Below, one piece after another: positions 18,007 to 28,824 of a DNA stretch of 64,000 nt. The notes beneath the pieces were generated by a model that was given only the letters and a program-made list of their open reading frames with translations, did no database searches and was not told where the DNA came from. Source of the DNA: DASUAS01 sp963720765. Lineage in GTDB: Bacteria > Actinomycetota > Acidimicrobiia > IMCC26256 > DASPTH01. The translations under genes were made by a program, and so were the position numbers. Location of the stretch: positions 1 through 64,000 of the forward strand of contig CAVRGS010000008.1 of the NCBI GenBank assembly GCA_963720765.1, read 5' to 3'. Numbering within the stretch: position 1 is the stretch's first letter; each line of letters starts with the position of its first letter.

Positions 18007-19139
18007 TGGCGCGGCGGGTGGCGATCGCCGGGGTCGCCCTGGCCGGGAGCGCGCCGGCGACACCCTTCGAGCTCGTCGCCCGGTCGAGTCGTGCCGCGTT
18101 GGCCGACGCCGGGCTGACGCGAGACGACGTCGACGGTGTCGCATCGACCGCGCTCGGCACGATGGCACCGATCGACGTGAGCGAGTATCTGGGGCTGCAG
18201 CCGCGGTGGATCGACTCGACCGCGGTCGGCGGCGCGGCGTGGGAGGTGATGGCGGCCCACGCGGTGGACGCCATCGCCGAGGGTCACGCCGACGTCGTGC
18301 TGCTGACGTACGGCTCGACCGCTCGTTCCGACCTCCGCAACAAGTTGCGCACCGCATCGCTCGACTGGGGGTCGCGCGGCCCGCTGCAGTGGGAGGTCCC
18401 GTACGGCCACACGCTGATCTCGAAGTACGCCATGGCCGCCCGCCGCCACATGCACGAGTTCGGGACCACACTGGAACAGCTGGCCGAGGTCGCGGTGTCG
18501 GCCCGGGCCAACGCCGGTCCGAACGAGGAAGCGTCGTTCCGCGACCCGATCACGGTCGACGACGTGCTGTCGGGTCCGATGATCGCCGACCCGTTCACGA
18601 AGCTGCAGTGCTGCATCCGCTCCGACGGCGGCGCCGCGGCAGTGCTGGTGGCCGAGGACCGGGTCGCGGACCTGGCCAAGCCGCCCGTGTGGGTGCTGGG
18701 CACGGGCGAGCACGGCTCCCATGTGTCCATGAGCCAGTGGCCCGACTTCACGACCGGTCCGGCGGCGGTCGCCGGTCGGCTCGCCTTCGCCCGCGCGGGC
18801 GTGACACCCGCCGAGATCGACGTGTGCGAGCTCTATGACGCCTTCACCTACATGCTGTTGATCACGCTCGAGGATCTCGGGTTCTGCGCCAAGGGTGAAG
18901 GTGGCCCGTTCGTGGAGGACGGACGGCTGCGGGTCGGCGGCGCGTTGCCGACGAACACCGACGGCGGCGGCTTGTCGGCGTCCCATCCGGGTCAGCGTGG
19001 CCTGTTCCTCCTCGTCGAAGCGACCCGTCAACTCCGCGGCGAGTGCGGCGAACGCCAGGTTCCCGACGCACGGTTGGCGTGCGTGAGCGGCACGGGTGGG
19101 TGGTTCTGCTCGAACGGCACCATGATCCTCGGCGTCTGA
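18006..19139 (+). CDS. Thiolase-fold lipid-transfer-type protein lacking the thiolase Cys
   Basis: This 377-residue thiolase superfamily protein resembles the SCP2/Ltp branch. The segment that holds the nucleophilic cysteine in thiolases reads DSTAVGGAAWEV, with no cysteine. CELYDAFTYM and the C-terminal NTDGGGLSASHPGQRG correspond to later active-site loops. Ltp-type members act as retro-aldolases with a DUF35 partner, but no DUF35 gene is adjacent here. The P450 gene starts 1 nt after its stop, so the two are probably co-transcribed. Confidence 0.85.
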   Translation: MARRVAIAGVALAGSAPATPFELVARSSRAALADAGLTRDDVDGVASTALGTMAPIDVSEYLGLQPRWIDSTAVGGAAWEVMAAHAVDAIAEGHADVVLLTYGSTARSDLRNKLRTASLDWGSRGPLQWEVPYGHTLISKYAMAARRHMHEFGTTLEQLAEVAVSARANAGPNEEASFRDPITVDDVLSGPMIADPFTKLQCCIRSDGGAAAVLVAEDRVADLAKPPVWVLGTGEHGSHVSMSQWPDFTTGPAAVAGRLAFARAGVTPAEIDVCELYDAFTYMLLITLEDLGFCAKGEGGPFVEDGRLRVGGALPTNTDGGGLSASHPGQRGLFLLVEATRQLRGECGERQVPDARLACVSGTGGWFCSNGTMILGV

Positions 19140-19140
19140 C

Positions 19141-20454
19141 ATGCCCGAATGTCCGGTCGCAGTCGACTTCGACCCGCTGGATCCGGCGGTCCTCGAGGAT
19201 CCGTTCCCGTCGCTGGAGCGGCTCCGGTCGGCAGAGCCCATCTTCTTCCTCCCTGCCCTCGGCCACTACATCGTCACGCGATACGAGGACGTCGAGCAGA
19301 TCCTCTTGGATCGCGCCACCTGGTCGGCTGCGAACGCCTCCTCGCCGCTCGTGCAACTCTGCCCGGCAGCACAACGGGTCCTCGACAACGGCTTCACCCG
19401 GGTTCCGACGCTCAACAACGCCGACCCCCCGCGTCACGCCCCGATGCGCAAGGCCGTCCTGTCGGTGATGACGCCCGGCCGACTCCGGTCATTGGAAGCA
19501 GGCATTCGCGCGTACGCGCAGGACCTGATACTTGGTTTTCGAGATGAACCAGTCATCGACTTCGTGGAGAGGTTTTCGTTCCCTCTTGCCGGCTTCGCTG
19601 GTTTCAACCTGCTCGGCTTTCCCGCGTCTGATTCCGACATCCTGAAGGAGTGGGGTGATACCCGCGCGCTGTTGACCTATGGTCGAACGCCCGAGGAAGA
19701 CCAGGTCGCGGCCGCCGAGGCTGTGCTTTCCATGTGGAAATATGTGGAGGGCCACGTAGCAGCCCGTGAGGCGGAACCGCACGAGGACCTCACGAGCGAC
19801 CTGATCCGCCTCTCGCGCGAGAAGCCGGAGCAGCTGAACGAGGCCGACATCGTCAACATCATCTACTCGATGGCGTTGGCAAGTCAGGAGACGACGTCCA
19901 GTTCATTGAGCAACGGCCTCTTGGCGCTCCTCCGGAACCGCGACCAGTGGGAGCGGCTCCTGGCTGAACCCGAGCTGATACCGGACGCGACCGAGGAGAT
20001 CCTGCGTTTCGACGGCAGCGTGCTGAGCCACCGTCGCGTTGCCAAGGTCGACACGAAAGTCGGCGAGTTCGACGTTCCCGCTGGGTCCCCGATCATGATG
20101 TGCTTCGCATCCGCAAATCACGATCCCGTGCAGTTCGGACCGGATGCCGACGACTTCCGGGTGGATCGCCAAGGAGCCGAACGCCATCTGGCATTTGGCC
20201 GAGGCCCGCATCTCTGCCTGGGGGCGCCGCTGGCGCGCCTCGAGATCCGAGTCGCCCTCGAGCTGCTCTGTGCGCTGACACCTCGCATCGATCTGGTTCC
20301 GGGATCGAAGCACGAATACAGCCCCAAGGCGCTCTTTCACGACCTGCGCTCACTGCCGGTGGCCCCTCAGGGAGTCGCCGGTTGGCGAGCCGCGGATCAG
20401 CTTGCGGTGCCGGAGCCATCGCAGTGCGATTCGTCACGACGTTCAGTCACCTGA
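19141..20454 (+). CDS. Cytochrome P450
   Basis: This 437-residue P450 has the haem-binding motif FGRGPHLCLG with the ligand cysteine at about residue 359, an ExxR-type EEILRFDG, and an I-helix with ASQETTSS supplying the proton-relay threonine. It hydroxylates an unactivated carbon using electrons from ferredoxin. No ferredoxin gene is adjacent; the one at 33469 could serve. It follows the Ltp-like gene by one nucleotide and precedes an ECH gene. Confidence 0.93.
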   Translation: MPECPVAVDFDPLDPAVLEDPFPSLERLRSAEPIFFLPALGHYIVTRYEDVEQILLDRATWSAANASSPLVQLCPAAQRVLDNGFTRVPTLNNADPPRHAPMRKAVLSVMTPGRLRSLEAGIRAYAQDLILGFRDEPVIDFVERFSFPLAGFAGFNLLGFPASDSDILKEWGDTRALLTYGRTPEEDQVAAAEAVLSMWKYVEGHVAAREAEPHEDLTSDLIRLSREKPEQLNEADIVNIIYSMALASQETTSSSLSNGLLALLRNRDQWERLLAEPELIPDATEEILRFDGSVLSHRRVAKVDTKVGEFDVPAGSPIMMCFASANHDPVQFGPDADDFRVDRQGAERHLAFGRGPHLCLGAPLARLEIRVALELLCALTPRIDLVPGSKHEYSPKALFHDLRSLPVAPQGVAGWRAADQLAVPEPSQCDSSRRSVT

Positions 20455-20469
20455 GGGAGCGAACGGTTG

Positions 20470-21303
20470 GTGCATCTCGACGAGATCAGCTACGAGAAGG
20501 CCAACGGAGTGGCCGAGGTGACGTTGGACCGTCCTGATCGGCTCAACCCGATCTCTGCCCGCGATGGTGGGACACGGGATCAGATCCTCTGGGCGCTCGG
20601 CGACGCAGAGGCCGATGAGGCGATCGGATGCGTGCTGATCAGGGGCGCGGGAAGAGCGTTCTCCGCCGGAGGCGACCTCGCCGGGAACGCGCCGCGAGAG
20701 ACACCTTTCGAGCACAACCAGTTCCTCGAGCGTGCGGAGCGGTTCCATGATCGAGTTCGCGGGGCGACCCTTCCAGTGGTGGCGGCGGTGCACGGGTACT
20801 GCCTCGGGGCGGCGATGCAGCTCGTCGCCGCCTGCGACTTCGTCGTCGCGGCCGACACTGCCCGCTTGGGATTCCCGGAGGGCCGCATGGGTCTTGCCGG
20901 AGTGAGTCCGCTGGTCACCACTGTCGGTCGGCAGTGGGCAAAGTTCCTGATCATGACGGGGGAGTTGATCGACGCCCATCAGGCGCGGAGCATCGGCTTG
21001 GTCCTCAGCGTGGAGCCTGAGGAGGAGCTACTCGACCGGGCGAGAGACTTGTGCCAGCGGATCGTCCGGCTTCCGCGCGAAGCCGTCGTACTGAACAAGA
21101 GAACGGTCGATGCGGTCGCCGATGCGTCGGGGGACGCGGCCGCACGGCTCGTCGGCCTCCCCCAGGATGTCCTCACTCTGGCTCACAGCGCTCGCGCAAC
21201 TGCTCCAGATGGTCGAAGCTTCGCGGACATTCGCCAGACCGAGGGAGTCGCGGGCATCAAGCGAGCACAAGAGGCCCAGTACTCCTCAGGATGGCTGCGA
21301 TGA
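20470..21303 (+). CDS. Enoyl-CoA hydratase/isomerase
   Basis: This 277-residue crotonase has LDRPDRLNPISAR, the oxyanion loop GAGRAFSAGGDLAG near residue 65, GYCLGAAMQLVAACDFVVAA, and LGFPEGRMGLAG with glutamate at the usual catalytic position. GTG at 20470 is preferred over the TTG one codon earlier; GAGGGAGCGAAC lies just upstream. Its last 249 nt are duplicated at 13791-14039. It is followed 39 nt later by an SDR, a pairing that once existed in two copies. Confidence 0.9.
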   Translation: MHLDEISYEKANGVAEVTLDRPDRLNPISARDGGTRDQILWALGDAEADEAIGCVLIRGAGRAFSAGGDLAGNAPRETPFEHNQFLERAERFHDRVRGATLPVVAAVHGYCLGAAMQLVAACDFVVAADTARLGFPEGRMGLAGVSPLVTTVGRQWAKFLIMTGELIDAHQARSIGLVLSVEPEEELLDRARDLCQRIVRLPREAVVLNKRTVDAVADASGDAAARLVGLPQDVLTLAHSARATAPDGRSFADIRQTEGVAGIKRAQEAQYSSGWLR

Positions 21304-21342
21304 CTGACACGATCCGGCCCGGCGATCAGAAGGAGACGAAGA

Positions 21343-22266
21343 GTGACTGGCTTGCTTGACGGAAAGATCGCGCTGGTGACCGGCGCCGGACACGGCATCG
21401 GCCGTGGACACGCCCTGGAGCTGGCGGCGCAGGGCGCCACGGTCGTGGTCAACGACCTGGGCAGTTCGGTCCACGGCGAGGGCAAGGGTCGCGACGCGGA
21501 GCAGGTCGTTGCCGTCATCAACGAACGGGGCGGTAAGGCCATCGCCGACTTCGGTGACGTCGGAGACGAGGAGCAGGCCACCGCCATGGTGGACCGGGCA
21601 TTCAGCGACTTCGGCCGTCTCGACATCGTGGTCAACAACGCCGGGATCGTTCGCGACCGAGCCATCTGGAACATGTCCGCGGACGACTTCGACCTGGTGA
21701 TGCGAGTACACGTCCGCGGCTCGTGGCTCACCACCCGCGCCGCCGCCCGCCAGTGGCGGAAGCAAGCGAAGGAGGGCGGTCTCGGCCAGGTCTACGGACG
21801 CGTCATCAACACGACGTCGGGTGCCGGGCTGCTCGGCAATTTCGGCCAGACGAACTATTCCACCGCCAAGGCCGCGCTCGTGGGCCTCACTCTGACGGCG
21901 AGCCTGGAGCTGGCCGGCATCGGGGTCACGGTCAATGCCATCAGCCCGGGCGGCGTCACCCGTCTGTCGGCCGGCAGCGCCGGATTCGACGGCAGTCCGC
22001 TCGAGGCGGATGAGCGTGATCCCGACGGCTTCGATCCGATGGACCCGTCGAACTCCAGCCCGGTGGTCGCCTGGTTGGCCAGTCCCGAGGCGGGCCATGT
22101 GAGCGGTCAGGTGATCCGCTGTGTCCGTGAGGAGCTCGCCGTGGTCGAGGGGTGGCACGTCGTGCGGTCGATCAGCGCCGGCGGCAAGCGCTGGGAGGCG
22201 GCCAAGCTCGGCGACCTGTTCGCGAAGCAGCTCCTCGGAACGAGAGCTCCCGGTCTCACGATCTGA
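21343..22266 (+). CDS. SDR, (3R)-hydroxyacyl-CoA dehydrogenase type
   Basis: This 307-residue SDR resembles the dehydrogenase domain of peroxisomal multifunctional enzyme type 2. It has VTGAGHGIGRGHALELA, the diagnostic VVNDLG after the second strand, VNNAGIVRDRA, NTTSGAGLLG and the catalytic NYSTAKAAL. It would oxidise a (3R)-hydroxyacyl-CoA to the 3-keto ester. GTG at 21343 follows AGAAGGAGACGAAGA. Its first ~145 nt are duplicated at 16355-16500. It forms a hydratase/dehydrogenase pair with the upstream ECH. Confidence 0.9.
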   Translation: MTGLLDGKIALVTGAGHGIGRGHALELAAQGATVVVNDLGSSVHGEGKGRDAEQVVAVINERGGKAIADFGDVGDEEQATAMVDRAFSDFGRLDIVVNNAGIVRDRAIWNMSADDFDLVMRVHVRGSWLTTRAAARQWRKQAKEGGLGQVYGRVINTTSGAGLLGNFGQTNYSTAKAALVGLTLTASLELAGIGVTVNAISPGGVTRLSAGSAGFDGSPLEADERDPDGFDPMDPSNSSPVVAWLASPEAGHVSGQVIRCVREELAVVEGWHVVRSISAGGKRWEAAKLGDLFAKQLLGTRAPGLTI

Positions 22267-22387
22267 AGCTGAGCTTCAGGTCCACCGGCCTGTCGCGGGC
22301 GTAGCGCTTCGGCAGGTGGTCGGTCCAGGCTGGACTCTCGTAGAGGTGGTTGTCGGCGTCGAAGACGGGAAAGCCGGGATCGTTCAT
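22256..22387 (-). pseudogene. N-terminal fragment of an amidohydrolase-2 protein
   Basis: The 43 codons from ATG at 22387 read FPVFDADNHLYESPAW, then DHLPKRYARD, almost the same as the start of the intact amidohydrolase at 28881-30068. The frame then ends in KLSFRS at a stop overlapping the SDR tail. The metal-binding barrel is missing, so this is a truncated paralog. Confidence 0.72.
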
Positions 22388-22533
22388 CACTGCTCCACGT
22401 CGGGAGAGTTCGCCGACGACAAGGAGGTGCTCTCGATGTGGTCGACCTGCCCGGCGATCTCGGCGGCCGGTCCGCTCGAGGTGATGGTGCCGCGATCCAT
22501 CACGCACACCCGATCGGCGATGCGCAACGCCTG
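22387..22533 (-). pseudogene. C-terminal fragment of a Liv-type ABC ATPase
   Basis: The frame ends with ALRIADRVCVMDRGTITSSG and PAAEIAGQVDHIE, matching the region after the H-loop of LivF/LivG ATPases. Walker A, signature and Walker B are absent. Its TGA overlaps the ATG of the amidohydrolase fragment (TGATG), so a former ATPase-amidohydrolase operon end is preserved. From 22534 to 22716 I recognise no gene. Confidence 0.6.
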
Positions 22534-22716
22534 TCGGAAGCGAGGGCGGCGACCGAGGGCGATGTGATCAGCGCGTCGGCTTGATCCTGCAGGTCCAGCG
22601 TGGGGTTGGACCCGGGAATGATCGATCCGACCTTCACCTCGCTCAACTTCTTGTCGCACGGACCCTCGTGCTCCTGGCTCGTGACGACGCGGAGATGTCG
22701 GGTCGGTGTCAGTCGA

Positions 22717-23556
22717 TCAGGCGTCGCCGACGATGCGGCGCGTCGTGCGCGTCGACTGTCCGTGCGGCCCGGCCGCGCGCACGACCAGCGTCTGGGTCGC
22801 CATGCCCAGGAGCACGCCGTCGTCGGACCAGAGGTGCGCGCCGGCGTGGGCGTACCCGTGCGCGGCCGCGTCGATCCGGACGTCGAGCCGCACCCATTCG
22901 GTGGGCGCGCGCTCCACGATGCGGATCGTGTTGTCGAGACTGTTGGCGGTGGTCGGCGTGCCGAGTGCGTCGGAGAGGCCGAACATCACCAGGTCTCCCA
23001 TGAACGCGACGTCACCCGCGCTCACGGGACGGCGGCCGTCGGGCAGTCGGCACCACAGGACGGAACGACCGGGGCCGCGAGTGCCGTCGAGCTCGTCGCC
23101 CGTTCGTCCCGTGGCCATGCGGATGTCGTAGTGGTCGAGCACCGACTCGGTGCCTGGCGGCGCCGGCGGCAACCGGCGTGCGTCGCCGGGCCCCGGCGCG
23201 AGGGAGGGCTGCACCCACCGGCCCGGGCTCGTCTCACCCCGCATGCCGAGCGACGCGACGGTGAGGAGCACCTCGACATCGCCGAGGTGCAGCACGGCGC
23301 GCGCCTGCGTGGTTTGGTGCCCGGCCACCTCGATCGACACGTCGACGTCGAGCAGACCGCGGGGTCCCGCGTGGGTCAGGTAGTGCGCGGTGGCCCATAC
23401 GAGCGGTCGAGCGGTCGCGACCTCGAGTGCCTCGACGGTCGCGGCGAGTGCCGCCCCGCCGTGCATCGCGCCGGTGGGTGTGAGCACGCGGGGCGTGAGC
23501 TCGAGCTGCCAGCGGTTCGGGTCGTCGGTCGAGCGCAACCCGAGGTAGTCGCGCAT
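22717..23556 (-). CDS. Acyl-CoA thioesterase, double hotdog (TesB-like)
   Basis: This 279-residue protein has two hotdog halves. The first has TPTGAMHGGAALAATVEALE; the second has SLDNTIRIVERAPTEW followed by GYAHAGAHLWSDDG. This arrangement is that of acyl-CoA thioesterase II-type enzymes, which release free acids from CoA esters. ATG at 23556 is chosen because the preceding gene's TGA lies two bases upstream (TGACCATG). A role in CoA recycling or removal of dead-end esters is inferred. Confidence 0.8.
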   Translation of the reverse strand: MRDYLGLRSTDDPNRWQLELTPRVLTPTGAMHGGAALAATVEALEVATARPLVWATAHYLTHAGPRGLLDVDVSIEVAGHQTTQARAVLHLGDVEVLLTVASLGMRGETSPGRWVQPSLAPGPGDARRLPPAPPGTESVLDHYDIRMATGRTGDELDGTRGPGRSVLWCRLPDGRRPVSAGDVAFMGDLVMFGLSDALGTPTTANSLDNTIRIVERAPTEWVRLDVRIDAAAHGYAHAGAHLWSDDGVLLGMATQTLVVRAAGPHGQSTRTTRRIVGDA

Positions 23557-23558
23557 GG

Positions 23559-23896
23559 TCACGCGGCTGCGATCCACTCGGTCATGGCATCGAGCGACTC
23601 GGCGAGGAGCTCGGCCTGCGCCTCGAAGTAGTACGTGGCACCTTGCGCCATGACTGTCGCGGCGGCGGGCCACGGCGTCGGGCTGATCACGAGGGCCATG
23701 CCCAACGCTAACTGTTCCCACAGCTTCGCCATGTAGCCGGCGTGCGCGAAGGGCGTCGGCACCAGGCGGCGGTCGAGGGGCGCGCGCATCGCTCGTCGAA
23801 GCGAGGCAGGCTTACGACCTTGCCCCCGGACAGGGCGTCGAGCGTCGCCACCGACCGCAACGAAATGACGACGGGTTCGAGGCCCTCAACGCCCAC
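23559..23896 (-). CDS. Small protein of unknown function, apparent frameshift
   Basis: Two overlapping frames give one plausible ~111-residue protein. The first half runs from ATG at 23896 (MGVEGLEPVVISLR to LPRFDER). The second runs from about 23785 (APLDRRLVPTPFAHAG, then YMAKLWEQLALG to MTEWIAAA). They join if one base is dropped near 23785-23795. I do not recognise the family and see no transmembrane helix or catalytic motif. It is tightly coupled to the thioesterase, whose ATG follows its TGA by two bases. Confidence 0.45.
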
Positions 23897-23913
23897 CGGC
23901 CGGGAGCCCGATG

Positions 23914-24674
23914 TCAGACCGCTGGTGCGGGGTCTGTTTGCTTGCCGCCGAGGTATGCGTCTTCGAGGAGTTCGGGGCTGCGTTGGAGTTCGGGGGCGCT
24001 TCCTCGGAGGGCGATTTCGCCGTGGACGAGGACGAGGGCTTCGTCGGCGATTTCGAGGGCGAGGCCGACGTGTTGTTCGACGAGTACGACGACGGCGCCG
24101 GTGTCGTCGGCGACGCGTCGTACGACGGGGAGGAGGTGTTCGACGATGAGGGGTGCGAGTCCCATGCTCATTTCGTCGACGAGGAGGACTTTGGGTTTTT
24201 GCACGAGCGCGCGGGCGACGGCGAGCATTTGTTGTTCGCCGCCGGATAATGCGCCGGCGTGGAGTTTCCAGCGTGCTCCGAGCGCGGGGAAGAGTTCGAG
24301 TACTTCGTCGCGGGGGTCGTGTCGGCGTGTGCAGGCGGCGCGGATGTTGTCGCGCACGCTGAGTGATGGGAACAGGGCGCGGTCGTCGGGGACGAGGACG
24401 AGTCCTGCTCGTGACGCGGCGGCGGCGCGTCCGCTTTTGAGCTGGTGGTCAGCGACGCGTACGGTGCCGCTTTGGCGGGGGAGCAGTCCGCAGATGGTGG
24501 AGAGCAGTGTGGTTTTGCCTGCGCCGTTGGGTCCGAGGATGGCGACGACGGTGCCGGCGTCGGCGGTGAGGTCGAATGGTCGGACGATGTTGACGTGGCC
24601 GTAGCCGGCGGTGAGGTTGCGACACTCGAAGAGTGGTGGAGGTGTCGGGGTGGGTGGCTGATCGGCGGGTTCGT

Positions 24675-24678
<4 letters not shown>
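23914..24678 (-). CDS. livF: Branched-chain/organic-acid ABC transporter ATPase (LivF-like)
   Basis: This 254-residue ABC ATPase has Walker A GPNGAGKTT near residue 52, signature LSGGEQQM, Walker B VLLVDEMSMGL and the H-loop histidine in VLVEQHVG. These are the elements of LivF-type subunits. Its ATG overlaps the end of the LivG-like gene by 4 bp. In actinobacterial catabolic loci, Liv-type systems import organic acids and steroid-like compounds as well as amino acids, so the cargo is not settled by homology. Confidence 0.9.
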
Positions 24679-25403
<725 letters not shown>

Positions 25404-27450
25404 CGCAGGATCGGGAGCTGTCGCGCGCTCGCGGTGGTGTCGACGGCGCGCACCGGGGTTGGTATCGACACGACGGTGGCGTTGCGGCGTGTCCGCAGTT
25501 TCTCGAGCATGACGTGGATCGGTCCGACGATGCCTTCGGGGTTGAGCACGACGGTGAGCACGAGACCGACACCGGTGATGGTCCCGTACCAGTCGCCCAA
25601 CTCGAGCCATTGGGTGGTCGCGTAGTAGACGATGCCGCCGGCGGCGAGCATCCCGGCGAGGATGCCGCCGGAGACCGACGTGATGCCGGCGAGGTAGGCG
25701 GTGGCGAACACGCCGATGCCGATGAGGACGTCGAACGGGTCGAACGTGAGGTTGCCTTGTTTGTAGCCGAGCATGGCGCCACCGAGGCCGGCGATGAACG
25801 CGGCGATGGCGAACGCGAGGATCTTGACCCGCACGACGTTGATGCCGGCACCGGCGGCGGAACGTTCGTTGGCGCGCACCGCGAGCATCGCGGAGCCGAG
25901 TCGGCTGCGGCGCAGTAACGCGACCGACACCGCGACGACCACCAGCACGGCGAGCACGACGAGGCAGAACTGGATGCGTGGGTAGTCGGTGCCGACGCGT
26001 GAACGAAGATCGAGCCCGAAGAACTTCGGGCCGCTGATGTTCCTGCCTTCAGCTGGCACGTAGTCGGAGTTGTGGAACCACACGGCCTGCACGGCGTAGG
26101 CCATCGCGAGCGTCACCACCGCGACGAACAGGCCGCGGACACGGATCGCGGGGAGACCGACGATCACACCGACGACCATGGCGCCGAGCGCGGCGACGAT
26201 CGGTGCGATGGGGAACGGGATCGACCATTCCGTCGTCAACGTCGCGAGCAGGAACCCGGCGACACCGGCGAGGGTGAGCTGCGCGAGCGACACCTGCCCG
26301 GCGTAGCCGGTCACGACGACGAGCGACAGGCAGATGATCGCGAAGATGAAGCTCGTGACCAGCGCGGCGCGCCAGTTGTGCTGCAACACGACCAGCGCGA
26401 CCACACCGGCAATCGTTCCCAGTACCGTCGGCGCGACGATGCGTTGCGGACGCGGCGCGCGTCCGAGCGTGCGTTGCAGGATGACACCGCGACTCGGCAG
26501 CGGTTTGGCCCGCACGACCAGCACCAGAAGGATCAGGATCAGCGGGATCAACTCTGGTAACCCCGAGCCCGGCAGCCAGGTGTGCTGGCTGCGGAAGTAC
26601 GTCACCTCCGACTGCAACATCCCGATGAACAGCCCCCCCAGCACCGCGGGGATGACGTATTGGAAACGGCCGAGCACCGCAGCAGCCAGCGCAGGGACGA
26701 TGAACAGCGTGTAGGAGATCGGGACCAGCGGCACGATCGGCGCGATGAGGATCCCGGCGATCGCGGCCACCGCCGCGCTGATCATCCAGTTCGCGGCCGC
26801 GACCCGGTCAGGTGCGATGCGGCTGACGAGCGCCCCCTTCTCGGTCTCGGCCGCGGCGCGGGTGTGCAACCCGAAACGGGTGAAGCGGAACGCGAGCGTG
26901 ATCACGATCGCGATGCCCAGCACCGCAGCCGCGAACCACACCCGATCACTCGAGATCCGGACCGAACCGAGGGTCCAGACGTTCGTCGGCAAGATCGCGT
27001 CCACCGACACCGGCGCGGTCCCCAGCCGCTGCGACATCAGCCCGGTCATGACGACCATGACCCCGATCGACGCCACCGCCTTCGCCACCGCCGGCGCCGC
27101 CCGCAACGGGCGGAACACCACCAAGTAGAGCAACAGACCCAACAGCGCGGTGATGAACAGCGTCAGCAGCGTCGCCGGCCAGAACGAGAGATCCGACCCG
27201 AGGTCGACCTTCTCGGGGAGACCCGGGATCAACACGAGGAGCTGACCCTGACGTAAGAACGCGTACGTGTACGCGCCGTACAACGCGATCGTCCCCGTCG
27301 CGAAATTCAGAACCCCGCTGCTGCGATACGTCACCACCAACGCCATCGCCAACGAAGCGAACACCGCCCCGTTGGCGAGCCCGAGCAACAGGAAGATCAG
27401 ATGCTGATCCATGGTCCTCCTGCGACTCGGGTCTCGCCTCCGACTCGGGA

Positions 27451-28683
27451 CTAGCCGATCTTCACGAGGTCGGACGTGTCGAACACCTTGAAGCCCACGG
27501 GAATCGCCTTGGCGGTGTACTTCGCCTTGAGCACCTGAGTGGAGCAGATCGGCGGCGCCAGGCTGACCTGCTTGCCGTCGCACTGGAAGGTGATGCCGCC
27601 ACCGAGCGGGAGCGGCGTCGGCGGCGCGGCGGCCAACCCCGCAGAGATCGTCTGCGCGGTGACATCACCGGTCAGGTTCGGCAGCGCAGCGACCAGCGCG
27701 AGGACCGACGCGTAGCCGCCCGGCGCGACGCCGCCGGTGTCGACACCCTTGGCGTACTTCTTCATGACCGCGACGTACGTGAGGTACTCCTTGTTCGAGG
27801 AGTCGAGCGTGGTGAGCACGTTGACGCCCTTGTACCCACCGTTCGTCGCCTTCGCGCTCGTCGAGTCCACGCACTGCTGGATCGCGGTGATGGGACCCTT
27901 GAACCCGACAGTGGTGAGGCCCTTGATCGCGCTCGTACAGAACGCAGGGTTGCCCACCATCGCGAACGCGCCGTCACCGTTGCTGATCGCGGCCTGGATC
28001 TGCGGCGTCATGTCGGCCTGCCCGACCGGCACGGTGATGACGTCGGCCGTGACGCCGGCGTTCTTGTAGAACAGCGGTGCCGCTTGCGAGACTGGTCCCG
28101 CGGCGGCCGGCACGTCGGTGACCAGGATCCCCGCCTTCTTGACCCCCGCGTCAGCGGCGATTCCTGCTGGACCCGCGAGCGCGGTGCCGATGCCGTTCGT
28201 CAGCACGAACACGCTGGTTGGCGGAGCCGCGAGCTCCGCCTGGTCGAGCGACCCGTACTGCAGATAGGGGATCCCGGCATCCTTGATGCCCTGGTAGATG
28301 GTTCCCGACTGCCCGGAGACGGGCGTGATCACGATCGGGACCTTCGCCTGCACCATGTTCGTCGCGCAGTCGGTCGCGCCCGACGGCGTCTGCTTCGTCT
28401 CGCACACGTTCAACGCGATCTTGTGCCCGGCGAGCCCGCCGAGATAGTTGTTCGCGTAACTCACCGCGGCCTGCGCAGCCTTGATCTCGGGCGTGTTGTC
28501 GATCGCGTCCGACTTGCCGTCGGACACGAACCCGAGCGTGACCTCGGACCCGGTCGCCTTCTTCGGCGTCCCGAGCGGAGATGCCGCGGCGGGTACACCC
28601 GCACTTGCACTGCTGACGGTCGCGAGCGCGGTGCCGACGAGCAGCCCGACGCACGAGATTCCTACAAGCAACTTGCGTCGCAT
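27451..28683 (-). CDS. Liv-type periplasmic/extracellular substrate-binding protein
   Basis: This 410-residue protein has a Sec signal (MRRKLLVGISCVGLLVGTAL) ending near ASAGV, without a lipobox cysteine. A type-I periplasmic binding fold follows: VTLGFVSDGKSDAID near the start, two alpha/beta lobes, and a C-terminal KVFDTSDLVKIG. ATG at 28683 follows AGAGGGGGG; the longer frame upstream would run through the promoter. It leads the transporter operon (binding protein, LivHM, LivG, LivF). Its promoter region contains both repeated operators, implying control by the catabolic regulators. Confidence 0.9.
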   Translation of the reverse strand: MRRKLLVGISCVGLLVGTALATVSSASAGVPAAASPLGTPKKATGSEVTLGFVSDGKSDAIDNTPEIKAAQAAVSYANNYLGGLAGHKIALNVCETKQTPSGATDCATNMVQAKVPIVITPVSGQSGTIYQGIKDAGIPYLQYGSLDQAELAAPPTSVFVLTNGIGTALAGPAGIAADAGVKKAGILVTDVPAAAGPVSQAAPLFYKNAGVTADVITVPVGQADMTPQIQAAISNGDGAFAMVGNPAFCTSAIKGLTTVGFKGPITAIQQCVDSTSAKATNGGYKGVNVLTTLDSSNKEYLTYVAVMKKYAKGVDTGGVAPGGYASVLALVAALPNLTGDVTAQTISAGLAAAPPTPLPLGGGITFQCDGKQVSLAPPICSTQVLKAKYTAKAIPVGFKVFDTSDLVKIG

Positions 28684-28770
28684 CGACGCCCCCCTCTTGA
28701 TCGAATTGCTTTCCGCAGGTACCACGCTGCCAACTCGGTGGAGCGTGAGCACCGGCGAGACGGTACCGAG

Positions 28771-28790
28771 ACTTGACACAGTCGTCAAGT
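28771..28790. promoter_or_regulatory. Operator motif A, copy 1 (perfect)
   Basis: ACTTGACACAGTCGTCAAGT is a perfect 7-6-7 inverted repeat. On the minus strand it supplies a -35 (TTGACG) followed after 17 nt by TACCGT (28765-28760), giving a leader of about 70 nt before the binding-protein gene. A bound dimer would block RNA polymerase. Confidence 0.8.
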
Positions 28791-28824
28791 CACCTCACGA
28801 CGTCAACCGCGATCGGCCGTGAGA

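Noticed and set aside
28771..28790. KstR or KstR2 operator
   Set aside because: The KstR consensus TNNAACNNGTTNNA is not present. KstR2 (ANCAAGNNCTTGNT) has closely spaced arms of opposite order, unlike ACTTGAC-N6-GTCAAGT.
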